From positions 1-37,452 of the IMG/VR virus record IMGVR_UViG_3300010370_000096: DNA of 37,452 bases; one strand, given 5' to 3'. Shown here one piece after another: positions 24,809 through 31,838 of the stretch. The stretch's first letter is position 1, and each line of letters begins with the position of its first letter. The position numbers and the translations under genes are program-made. The notes beneath the pieces were generated by a model, which had not been told where the DNA came from, searched no databases, and was given only the letters and a program-made list of their open reading frames with translations. Origin of the DNA: a virus.

Positions 24809-25285
24809 CTACGACAGAAACATGGCTTTTTCGTCAATTCTGCGGTTTTGTAGCCCTTTCAGTATTTTGCCACCAGCCATGCAATACTTCAAGAACTCCT
24901 CGGCTGCGCCCTCTTTGTCGCCCCTGTTTAGCTTTAATCTTAGGGTTGATCTTTGGAGCGTCCCAAGGCCGCAATTAAATGAGAAGCTAACAAGCCCATC
25001 AAACATACCTTGGGTAAGCTGGGTAGTGATAAGTCTACTAACGCCTTGTTCAAATCTAGCAAGGTCTGCACGTAGTATTGCATCTACTTCTTCTTTGCTA
25101 AAAGTGCGGTTATCTTCTGGGCGAAGCGCATAACCATCTCTTTCATTGATTGGCATTTTGCCTTGATCTGGGTAAAGTACATGACCAACTCCTATAGTCC
25201 AAAGTTTCGCCGGGCAACGGTATGGTTTAAACCTCACTCCTTCGTGGTGCTTAATTACCTCAGTTGCTTTAGCACTTACTTTCAT
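24809..25285 (-). CDS. Endolysin, GH24 lysozyme (T4/P21-type)
   Basis: This muramidase cuts the peptidoglycan glycan chain at lysis. E15 in HHEG begins the GH24 signature and is followed by eight residues, C24, five residues and T30 in TIGVGH. The E-8-D/C-5-T pattern is retained, with Cys in place of the usual Asp. An FSFNCGLG segment at about 98-105 is also typical. At 158 residues its length is normal. The N-terminus is basic and lacks a hydrophobic signal-anchor, so export probably needs a holin. It begins in an ATGA overlap with the upstream small gene, and two bases separate it from the nozzle gene. Confidence 0.95.
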   Translation of the reverse strand: MKVSAKATEVIKHHEGVRFKPYRCPAKLWTIGVGHVLYPDQGKMPINERDGYALRPEDNRTFSKEEVDAILRADLARFEQGVSRLITTQLTQGMFDGLVSFSFNCGLGTLQRSTLRLKLNRGDKEGAAEEFLKYCMAGGKILKGLQNRRIDEKAMFLS

Positions 25286-25524
25286 ACATAAACATCCACA
25301 TGGTTCATTGTGATGTTATGCCCGTTCTTCTGATCTTTGCCAAGGTATGCTTCCCTTGCCTGAGCAACGCAATCAGCTTGCAGGTCTTTCAATCTTTTAG
25401 CCTCGATGTCTGCCAGTTTACGCATATGCTTTAAATGTTCACAATGCTGAATCTGCACCTGCTCCGCAACTCTCTTTGCGTTGATTAGGTCATAAGACGC
25501 TCTGGCAGCATCGTTGACCTTCAT
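25282..25524 (-). CDS. Small helical hypothetical protein in lysis cassette (80 aa)
   Basis: An 80-residue charged protein, probably one long helix (residues 5-55, rich in Ala, Lys, Glu, Asp and Leu), with two cysteines (28 and 52). It shows no signal peptide, lipobox or membrane segment. It begins and ends with ATGA overlaps between the holin-like gene and the endolysin, which ties it to the lysis operon. The position would suit an Rz-type spanin, but a spanin needs a membrane anchor that is not seen here. Function is therefore unknown. Confidence 0.7.
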   Translation of the reverse strand: MKVNDAARASYDLINAKRVAEQVQIQHCEHLKHMRKLADIEAKRLKDLQADCVAQAREAYLGKDQKNGHNITMNHVDVYV

Positions 25525-26036
25525 TTACCAAATGCCCTGCCACCAAAATGAAACGCTATTATCGAAGCAAACAATGCCTGAGTCTCGTTGTCCCACAGGT
25601 GTTCTGCCATTTGCTCGAATGGAATATCGTACTTAAACCCATGAATGATCAGCGCCAAGTCAATTCCAACCAGCAGGAAAAAGAACCCATAAGTGATTAC
25701 CGGACGAACTGATGCACGAAGATTCTTCATCCACTGGGAAGTACCCTCATTTAATGCGGTGTCGTGGGCATAGATTGCCTGCATCTCTGCTGTCTGGGCA
25801 GCAATCAAACTTTGCTTTTCGGCGCTCTTGGTTTCAATCTCAAGCTGCTCGGTCTTTATGTGTTCAACCCGTTCTTGCGCCTCGAAGCCGAGTTTTCGTA
25901 GCTCCATCTCCCGCTGAATCTGAAGTTGGGCTAACTCCATCTCATGCTTTTTGTCAGAACGATCCTGAAAGAAGTCCAGCAACTTGGGAAGACCGCCCAT
26001 CAGGAAAGAGATTAGGGTAGATAGTAGCGTCAGCAT
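25521..26036 (-). CDS. Putative holin (GTA_holin_3TM-like)
   Basis: Three hydrophobic segments are visible: residues 1-23, about 112-133 and about 152-168. A charged coiled helix (25-95) stands between the first and second. Near the second segment is an ASVRPVITYGFFFLL motif, and the end has FHFGGRAFG. Both match the three-segment holin family described from gene transfer agents (PF11351-like). The protein would sit in the inner membrane and trigger release of the lysozyme. GAGGAC precedes the start, and its stop overlaps the following small gene. Position next to the endolysin supports the call. Confidence 0.82.
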   Translation of the reverse strand: MLTLLSTLISFLMGGLPKLLDFFQDRSDKKHEMELAQLQIQREMELRKLGFEAQERVEHIKTEQLEIETKSAEKQSLIAAQTAEMQAIYAHDTALNEGTSQWMKNLRASVRPVITYGFFFLLVGIDLALIIHGFKYDIPFEQMAEHLWDNETQALFASIIAFHFGGRAFGK

Positions 26037-26043
26037 AAAGTCC

Positions 26044-26211
26044 TCACTTGAATCGACTCATTACAGAGTCCATGATAGGCACAGCCAGTTCATTTGGCAA
26101 TTTGGAAATAATGTCCAAAAACCAGATGAAGGCCATCCCGTAGCAGAACAATTTGAACCATTGCTTAAAACCATCAATGATCTCTTTGGTCAAAAAGTCC
26201 TTGAGTCTCAC
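26044..26211 (-). CDS. Small membrane protein of lysis region (55 aa)
   Basis: Start taken at GTG 26211, which makes a GTGA overlap with the upstream stop, the same joint as elsewhere in this operon. A GTG at 26253 would give 69 residues with a longer overlap. The protein has an amphipathic N-terminal half and a hydrophobic segment with LFCYGMAFIWFLDII (about 21-35), followed by a short tail. One membrane pass is likely. It may be an antiholin or pinholin-like accessory, but sequence gives no proof. Confidence 0.62.
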   Translation of the reverse strand: MRLKDFLTKEIIDGFKQWFKLFCYGMAFIWFLDIISKLPNELAVPIMDSVMSRFK

Positions 26212-26699
26212 CGTCCGCAACCCGTAGATGAACAGAATGAAATAGCTTCCCACGCCGCCCAGCCAATGAATATGGCAAACACAATCAGCACCCCAGCAGC
26301 AACCATCATCTCGTTGAATTCTTCTTCCTTGCGTTTGCGTTTTGCTTCAGCAATGCTGTCCTTCTGAGCCTGTACTGCGTTGGCTGCTTCCATGTCGCTG
26401 GCTCGCTTCTTGATGTTTTGCCAGATGTCCATGTTATTTGTACTGAAAAACAAGCCTTGTAGCTCATTTTCAAAGTCTCTCTGTGCTTTCAGTGCCAGTT
26501 CAATCTCAATAGCCTTGCCCATTGCAGAGCCGCCAGACTTCTTGGCCTGTTGGACTGCCTTGGTAGCTGTGTGCTTGGCCTCAAAATACTTTCCAATCAT
26601 TGGCCCAAGCGAGGCAACATCATCCACCGTAGCGGATGCTTTTTTAATTAGAGCAACTGCGCTTTGAACTGCTGCAAGGGCTGAGACTGGATCAATCAT
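26208..26699 (-). CDS. Membrane-anchored helical protein of lysis region (163 aa)
   Basis: The N-terminus reads MIDPVSALAAVQSAVALIKK and continues as helices with a Gly-Pro-Met-Ile-Gly turn. Charged helices follow, and near residues 131-155 lies one hydrophobic segment with VAAGVLIVFAIFIGWAAW. The MIDPV-A-AAVQ-AV start and the DIWQNIKKR segment resemble a conserved aquatic phage family without known function. With its C-terminal anchor and coiled middle it could work in lysis or virion entry. It is followed by the small membrane gene in a GTGA overlap. An AAGG site precedes the ATG. Confidence 0.72.
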   Translation of the reverse strand: MIDPVSALAAVQSAVALIKKASATVDDVASLGPMIGKYFEAKHTATKAVQQAKKSGGSAMGKAIEIELALKAQRDFENELQGLFFSTNNMDIWQNIKKRASDMEAANAVQAQKDSIAEAKRKRKEEEFNEMMVAAGVLIVFAIFIGWAAWEAISFCSSTGCGR

Positions 26700-26726
26700 T
26701 TTCTAGCCTTTTAACTCTTTTGCTTC

Positions 26727-26858
26727 TTAAAAAGTAATTGAACCTGACGATGTCCACTTATAAATGCGGTATCCGCCAGTCACAGTGATCGTGGGCGATC
26801 CAGTAGTAGACGTGGCCGCGCTGTAAGTGTCGGAATAACGGATGATTACGATGCCGGA
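26727..26858 (-). repeat. Adhesin C-terminal cassette, copy 1
   Basis: The last 43 codons and stop of this adhesin gene are paralogous to 28022-28153 and 29189-29320. The protein is highly conserved (SDTY, GYRIYKWTSSGSITF), while the DNA has drifted most in this copy. Confidence 0.75.
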
Positions 26859-27668
26859 ACCACCGTTGCCGGGAGTTGGCACGTTGGACGCCACTCCTCC
26901 ACCGCCCCCACCGCCGGTATTAGCTGTTCCAGAAGTTGCTTGCCTCGCCGCGTCGTTGTACGTCGCACCTGTGCCACCACCACCATTACCGCCAGCACCA
27001 CCACCTGTTCCCGTATCCCTTCCAGAACCACCGCCGCCGCCAGCGTAGTAAGTTGCAGTGCCGCTGATGGAAGACTGAACCCCGACCCCGCCAACGCCAC
27101 CAGCACCGGCAGAAGGAGAATTCCCGCCAACAGCGCCAGCTCCGCCCCCGCCGCCTGCAGCATCACCCGCGATCGTGTCGCCAGAACCTCCGCGATAGCC
27201 CTGCCCAGAAGTTCCTGCACCGTAGTTCGATGCAGTTTCACCAGAGCCACCACCCGAACCGCCGGTTGCACCAATTCGAGAGTTTGAACCGCCATATCCA
27301 CCACCAATTGCGGTGATGCTGCCAAATACAGAATTGCTGCCGGATGTTGAAGTGTTGCTACCCGCTCCGGTGCCACCTGCCCCAACAGTCACGGTAATTG
27401 GCGAACCAGCGGTTACCGAATACCCGCTAGAGGTCAATAAACCTCCTGCGCCACCACCGCCAGAAAAGTTGGAACTGTTAGAGCCACCACCGCCTCCACC
27501 AGCAACAACAAGATATTCAACAGATGTAGGGCCGTTATACGGCTGCGGCCATGCACCCTGCTTTTGCAAAGCGGCCTGCTGAGAAAGAGTCCACAACCCC
27601 GGAGCCGCAGACGATGTCGGCGTCGGAGGCGCTTTGGTTATGTAGCCACCGGGGTATTGCTCACTCAT
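26727..27668 (-). CDS. Glycine-rich tail fibre/adhesin (313 aa)
   Basis: Start set at ATG 27668, which overlaps the upstream stop as ATGA; an earlier ATG at 27683 would overlap further. After a short N-terminal part with a GLWTLSQQ segment comes the VEYLVVAGGGGGG motif. A long Gly/Ser/Ala/Thr domain (about 60-270) with many Gly triplets follows, probably packed polyglycine-type helices as known from phage adhesins. The end (SGIVIIRYSDTY then YRIYKWTSSGSITF) is a cassette shared with the genes at 28022 and 29189. This suggests a receptor-binding surface protein. Unlike those two it has no FN3 domain. Confidence 0.8.
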   Translation of the reverse strand: MSEQYPGGYITKAPPTPTSSAAPGLWTLSQQAALQKQGAWPQPYNGPTSVEYLVVAGGGGGGSNSSNFSGGGGAGGLLTSSGYSVTAGSPITVTVGAGGTGAGSNTSTSGSNSVFGSITAIGGGYGGSNSRIGATGGSGGGSGETASNYGAGTSGQGYRGGSGDTIAGDAAGGGGGAGAVGGNSPSAGAGGVGGVGVQSSISGTATYYAGGGGGSGRDTGTGGGAGGNGGGGTGATYNDAARQATSGTANTGGGGGGGVASNVPTPGNGGSGIVIIRYSDTYSAATSTTGSPTITVTGGYRIYKWTSSGSITF

Positions 27669-28012
27669 GCCAACTCCATCCAAGAAGTTGTGATCTCATC
27701 CCAGCGATATTGCTTGCCATCAGTCGGCATGGCAACAGGAGGCTCCCAAATGCAGGTTTGCTCATTTAGCCGCCAACTTTTGAATGGGCGTTGCGGAATA
27801 AATGCATCACGGTATGAGTCGTAGTGATAGCCGATCCCAGCATAATTTTTGCGTAAAGGAGTTCCTCCATTTAAGTGAACTCCACCCTGCGTGTTGTAGG
27901 ACGTTTGAACCCAAGACGAAGGATCGCCAAACAGCCCAGAGTCGATGACATCCTGTTCAGCAACAATCACTTGAGTGACAATTCCATCTTCAACTTTTGC
28001 AAAGTGCGACAT
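27665..28012 (-). CDS. Conserved virion-associated protein (115 aa)
   Basis: The N-terminus reads MSHFAKVEDGIVTQVIVAEQ, followed by SWVQTSYNTQGGVHLNGG and a tyrosine/proline-rich tail with a GIGYHYDSYRDAFIPQRPF segment. This is a well-known family in marine T4-like and other aquatic phages. It is usually found among tail or baseplate genes and sometimes annotated only as virion protein. TAAGGAG stands before the ATG. Its stop overlaps the adhesin start. It may serve as an adaptor for the glycine-rich fibre or as a fibre-tip piece (inference). Confidence 0.8.
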   Translation of the reverse strand: MSHFAKVEDGIVTQVIVAEQDVIDSGLFGDPSSWVQTSYNTQGGVHLNGGTPLRKNYAGIGYHYDSYRDAFIPQRPFKSWRLNEQTCIWEPPVAMPTDGKQYRWDEITTSWMELA

Positions 28013-28021
28013 TTTTTCTCC

Positions 28022-28153
28022 TTAGAAGGTGATTGAACCTGATGAAGTCCATTTGTAGATTCGATAACCGCCAGTTGTGGTGATTGTTGGTGAACCTGTG
28101 GTTGAAGACGCAAGAGGGTATGTATCTGAATAACGGATTATGACAATACCAGA
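28022..28153 (-). repeat. Adhesin C-terminal cassette, copy 2
   Basis: This gene's final 43 codons and stop share most residues with the copies at 26727 and 29189. DNA identity is visibly high with the 29189 copy, for example TCCATTTGTAGATTCGATAA on the plus strand in both. Confidence 0.8.
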
Positions 28154-29179
28154 GCCCCCAGCGCCGCCAGAAACTGTAATGCTATCTTGACTACCGCCGC
28201 CTCCGCCACCTCCCGTATTAGCCGTTGCTGCACCACCATTACCGTCGCTTGTTACTGCGCCGTTACCGCCTCCTCCAGAACCGCCAAGACCACCTGTACC
28301 ACCATCTCTTGAGCCGCCGCCACCGCCGCCAGCATAAGTTACTGAAGAGCCAGAAATTGACGACGCAGTGCCATTACCGCCTGCGCCTGCTACAGACCCT
28401 GAACCATTAGCGCCTACGGCACTTGCACCGCCACCACCGCTACCGGGGTAAGGAGAACTTGTCGAAGCGTTACCGCCGTTGCTACCTTGCCCAGCCGTCC
28501 CCGACCCAGCGCCTGCCCCACGATAGTCTGACCCCCCACCAGAACCACCAGATGCACCTGCGCCGCTGCCAGTGTTGTATCCGCCACCGCCACCACCTCC
28601 AGTAGAAGTAATAGAACTAAATACAGAGTTATTTCCGTTTGCACCTCGGTTTGCAGTAGCCGCGCCACCACCGCCAACAGTTACAGTAATCGCGGAACCC
28701 GCAGTAACGGCAAATCCTGCTGCAGTTCTATAACCTCCAGCACCGCCACCGCCCATACCAGCACCGTTAGCGCCTCCGCCACCACCACCACCGCCAGCAA
28801 CCACAAGGTATTCAACGGTAGATGGTGCAGAAGGCGCGACTGGCGTAACACTATTTGATGCCGCACTTGCTGGGCCAGTCCCGCTTGCATTAGTAGCCGT
28901 CACGGTGAACGTATATGAAGTCCCGTTGGTAAGCCCTGTGACAACAATCGGAGAAGCTGATCCTGTTCCAGTAAGCCCACCGGGGCTAGAAGTAACTGTG
29001 TAGCCAGTAATTGTTGATGGGTAACCCGTTTGAGTTGGCGCAGTAAAAGTGACAGATGCTTGTGCATCCCCTGCTGTTGCCGTCCCAATTGTTGGCGCTC
29101 CCGGTTTAGACGGCCAAAGGCTTGCCGCAATTGCTTGCAACTGCTGTCGTGATGTCCAAAGTCCACTGAAATTTGGCAT
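28022..29179 (-). CDS. FN3-containing glycine-rich adhesin (385 aa)
   Basis: Order: a short N-terminal segment with GLWTSRQQLQAIAASLWP; one fibronectin type III domain at about 27-113 (PGAPTIGTATAGDAQASVTF through the VTGLTNGTSYTFTVTATNA core); then VEYLVVAGGGGGGGG and a glycine-rich domain to about 340; then the shared C-terminal cassette. FN3 domains in phage tail proteins help bind carbohydrate surfaces. AAGGAC precedes the start. It is one of three neighbouring paralogues with the same ending, most probably from duplication. It is likely a receptor-binding protein, but the ligand is unknown. Confidence 0.85.
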   Translation of the reverse strand: MPNFSGLWTSRQQLQAIAASLWPSKPGAPTIGTATAGDAQASVTFTAPTQTGYPSTITGYTVTSSPGGLTGTGSASPIVVTGLTNGTSYTFTVTATNASGTGPASAASNSVTPVAPSAPSTVEYLVVAGGGGGGGGANGAGMGGGGAGGYRTAAGFAVTAGSAITVTVGGGGAATANRGANGNNSVFSSITSTGGGGGGGYNTGSGAGASGGSGGGSDYRGAGAGSGTAGQGSNGGNASTSSPYPGSGGGGASAVGANGSGSVAGAGGNGTASSISGSSVTYAGGGGGGSRDGGTGGLGGSGGGGNGAVTSDGNGGAATANTGGGGGGGSQDSITVSGGAGGSGIVIIRYSDTYPLASSTTGSPTITTTGGYRIYKWTSSGSITF

Positions 29180-29188
29180 AGATCGTCC

Positions 29189-29320
29189 TTAGAAGGTGAT
29201 CGAGCCACTGCTCGTCCATTTGTAGATTCGATAACCGCCAGTCGTTGTGACTGTTGGCGAACCAGTGGTTGAAGATGCTAATTGGTATGTGTCTGAATAA
29301 CGAATAATTACAACTCCAGA
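29189..29320 (-). repeat. Adhesin C-terminal cassette, copy 3
   Basis: The third copy of the 43-codon ending, with SGVVIIRYSDTY in place of SGIVIIRYSDTY. Together with copy 2 it provides direct repeats about 1.17 kb apart, long enough for homologous recombination. Confidence 0.8.
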
Positions 29321-30355
29321 GCCTCCCGCCGCTCCATCTGCGCCCGAACCCCTAGCTCCGCCACCGCCTCCGCCTGTATTAGCTGTGCCAGCAGTTCCCG
29401 ACCCGTTATCAGTGCCAGCATAACCAGCACCGCCACCTCCTAAACCACCCGCTCCACCACTTGCTCCAAGGCGAGTTCCTCCACCGCCACCACCGCCGTA
29501 ATAAGTTCCAGAGCCGCTAGGCCATATAACACCAGTTCCCCCAGCGCCGCCGTCGCCGTTTGATAGAGCCGCGCCGCCAACACCGCCAGCGCCACCCCCG
29601 CCTCCAGACGCACCATCTCCAGCAGTCGCTTGAGCGGCTCCGCCTGCATAACCTTCGACTGGAGAATACCCACCAGCGTTACCAGAGCCGGGAGCGCCAA
29701 AAGTACCACCAGTGTTTGTTGTACCGCCACCTCCAGAGCCTCCGTTGCCTCCCGGTTGAGGCGAGCCTCCACCGCCGCCACCACCCCCGCCGCCTGTTGT
29801 GTTAATTCCAAATGCGGAAGATGTGCTTCCATTATTACCGGGGCCACTTGTAGTTTGTGTTGCCCCACCAGCACCAACAGTAATTGTGTATGCCGTACTT
29901 GCGGTAACAGAAGCAGTGCCAGACCTTAAACCACCAGCACCACCGCCGCCACCAACATATTTGCCAGCACTACCGCCGCCAGCAACAACAAGGTATTCAA
30001 CAGTCGAAGGAGTGGTCGGAGCCGCAGGAGAAAAACTACTAGTCGCAGAACTGATTGGGCCAGTACCATAAGCATTGGTCGCGGCCACGGTTGCTGTGTA
30101 AGTGTTGCCGTTCGTCAGCCCAGTCACAACAATTGGAGAGGAAGCGCCAGTGTTTGTGAAAACAGCACCGCTCGACGAATCCTTAACAACAACAATGTAT
30201 GAAGTGATTGCCCCGCCACCTACATTAGCAGGAGCGGTAAAGGTCACAGACACTTGCGCATTTCCAGCCGTGGCTGTGCCAATCGTTGGAGCGTCAGGGG
30301 TCTGTAGCGGGAAGTAGGAAGCCGTCAGAATAGCGGCTTGATAGCGCATCGACAT
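29189..30355 (-). CDS. FN3-containing glycine-rich adhesin, paralogue (388 aa)
   Basis: It has the same plan as the neighbour at 28022: a short start, an FN3 domain (about 20-110, opening PDAPTIGTATAGNAQVSVTF), VEYLVVAGGG, then a glycine-rich region with runs such as GGGGGGGGGG, and the shared cassette at the end. The N-terminal leader (MSMRYQAAILTASYFPLQ) and glycine-domain loops differ, as expected if loops set binding specificity. AGGGAC precedes the ATG. Probably a tail-surface receptor-binding protein; it is not certain that all paralogues occur on one particle. Confidence 0.85.
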   Translation of the reverse strand: MSMRYQAAILTASYFPLQTPDAPTIGTATAGNAQVSVTFTAPANVGGGAITSYIVVVKDSSSGAVFTNTGASSPIVVTGLTNGNTYTATVAATNAYGTGPISSATSSFSPAAPTTPSTVEYLVVAGGGSAGKYVGGGGGAGGLRSGTASVTASTAYTITVGAGGATQTTSGPGNNGSTSSAFGINTTGGGGGGGGGGSPQPGGNGGSGGGGTTNTGGTFGAPGSGNAGGYSPVEGYAGGAAQATAGDGASGGGGGAGGVGGAALSNGDGGAGGTGVIWPSGSGTYYGGGGGGGTRLGASGGAGGLGGGGAGYAGTDNGSGTAGTANTGGGGGGARGSGADGAAGGSGVVIIRYSDTYQLASSTTGSPTVTTTGGYRIYKWTSSGSITF

Positions 30356-30367
30356 TGGATGTCCCTA

Positions 30368-30739
30368 TCAAGTAATCGCTTCGTAAGATGCGGTCAACTC
30401 AATCGCACTACCCGTTCCTACAGTGACCACAATGGATTGAGACTCACCACAATAGAAGGCGGTGGTCTTGTCGGTGATGATCAGAGATGCGTTTGCAGGA
30501 ACGCTGATCTGATATGCAATGCGATATGCAGTGCCGCCACCACCAGTCGCGCTATTGATCGACACAGTTACCGCAACAGCAGAGCCAGTAACGTTAGCCG
30601 CAACAATGTTGTCGATCTTGTTTACCGTTCCTGCGGCTGGCGTAAGCGCCGTCCATGTGGTTGCACTTGTAGTGCTTGGGATTAGGTAAGACGTGTTGCC
30701 GTAGATCGACGTGACGTTTACGATGTTTGGGTTTGCCAT
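30368..30739 (-). CDS. Small beta-rich virion protein (123 aa)
   Basis: A 123-residue protein composed mostly of Ala, Thr, Val, Ile and Ser, predicted to be nearly all beta strand. It opens with MANPNIVNVTSIYGNTSYL and holds an ISVPANASLIITDKTTAFYC segment. Proteins of this size and pattern are frequent among structural genes of marine phages, and some are called tail or decoration proteins. Nothing catalytic is seen. GGAG precedes the ATG. Location between two adhesin genes suggests a fibre-associated or trimerising piece (inference). Confidence 0.75.
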   Translation of the reverse strand: MANPNIVNVTSIYGNTSYLIPSTTSATTWTALTPAAGTVNKIDNIVAANVTGSAVAVTVSINSATGGGGTAYRIAYQISVPANASLIITDKTTAFYCGESQSIVVTVGTGSAIELTASYEAIT

Positions 30740-30751
30740 GTCTTACTCCAA

Positions 30752-31837
30752 TTAAAGTTGTCCTGCGTTTGTCGAAGGGAACGCTCGGACGATGCCGGGA
30801 TTTGTTGACCAGATAATACGAACTGCGCCTGCGCGGCCATCAGAAGAATTGCCGCTTGTATAGTACTTAGTACCATCGGAATCTTCACGATAGCGAGACC
30901 CTCCAGCGCCGCCGCCGCCACCATATAGACCCCCACGACCACTACCAGTGACAGAACCTACGCCGGAATTCTCCCCGGTTTCCCCACCTGATCCTCCCGT
31001 GCCACCTGTTGCTTCGGTATAGTTAATTGTACCGTTTGGAACCATACCAGTACCGCCAACACCATTTGCGCCAAGCCCATTCAGGCCGGTACCCCCACCT
31101 CCAGCACCGCCTTGATATACAGCATAGAAAATTGGGTTTGATCCGACTGTGTATTCCGCAAGGCCACCACCGCCTCCCCCACCGCCGCCACCGCCGGTGC
31201 TTGATAATCCATTACCCCCCGTGCCTGCGGCGTTACCTCCCCGACCGCCAATGGCCGTGTATCCCCCGGCCCCGCCACCGCCGCCCCCTGCCGCAAACTT
31301 TCCATAATTGTTGTCCCATGCGGTTTGCCCCCCTGCACCCCCAGCAAAGCCTGTTCCAACAAGCACTAGCCCACCCGCTCCGGTTTGCCCATTGGCTCCC
31401 CCTCCAGCCTGTACAAGGTAGGTTGAACTCCGCTGCACCCCTGAAGGATTTCCAGCATCCCCAAATCCGCGAAGAGGGTCGGACACCACAGGAGGGTTTT
31501 CCGCGCCGCCCGCACCAACAATAACCGTCAATACCTCACCGGGCGTCACAGAAACAGTATTGCTATATGCGAGCGCCCCGCCGCCTCCACCATAAACCGT
31601 TGTACCAGACGCTACAGGCCCAATAAATGAGGCGGGATCGAATTGATTTGTGTACCGAACTGCCCAACACCCTGCGCCGCCGCCACCAACCGCAACCATA
31701 GAAATGGACGTCACACCGGCAGGCACGATAAACGTATAAGTACCGGGCTGCGTGAATGTCTGTTCCCCAAAAGCATCTTCCGAGCTAAACCCAAATGCTC
31801 TGGCAGATAGAGCAGCGAAAGAATTGATGATTGGCAT
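30752..31837 (-). CDS. Glycine-rich tail fibre protein with FPSTN ending (361 aa)
   Basis: Start set at ATG 31837, one base beyond the upstream stop. A longer frame from 31948 would overlap the upstream gene by 110 bases and its extra residues look like a shadow. The N-terminal part has QTFTQPGTYTFIVPAGVTSI followed by a SMVAVGGGG stretch, then a glycine-rich domain with many Gly runs. The end (GAVRIIWSTN through RAFPSTNAG) is a known terminal motif of phage tail fibres. It differs from the cassette of the other three adhesins. Likely a tail fibre. Confidence 0.82.
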   Translation of the reverse strand: MPIINSFAALSARAFGFSSEDAFGEQTFTQPGTYTFIVPAGVTSISMVAVGGGGAGCWAVRYTNQFDPASFIGPVASGTTVYGGGGGALAYSNTVSVTPGEVLTVIVGAGGAENPPVVSDPLRGFGDAGNPSGVQRSSTYLVQAGGGANGQTGAGGLVLVGTGFAGGAGGQTAWDNNYGKFAAGGGGGGAGGYTAIGGRGGNAAGTGGNGLSSTGGGGGGGGGGGLAEYTVGSNPIFYAVYQGGAGGGGTGLNGLGANGVGGTGMVPNGTINYTEATGGTGGSGGETGENSGVGSVTGSGRGGLYGGGGGAGGSRYREDSDGTKYYTSGNSSDGRAGAVRIIWSTNPGIVRAFPSTNAGQL

Positions 31838-31838
31838 A

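Noticed and set aside
26842-31524. Plus-strand proline/arginine-rich frames opposite the glycine-rich adhesins
   Set aside because: They are complements of Gly codon runs, lack ribosome sites and read as shadows of well-supported minus-strand genes.
26727-31837. Diversity-generating retroelement acting on the adhesin genes
   Set aside because: No reverse transcriptase gene and no template/variable repeat pair with adenine-biased changes were seen.
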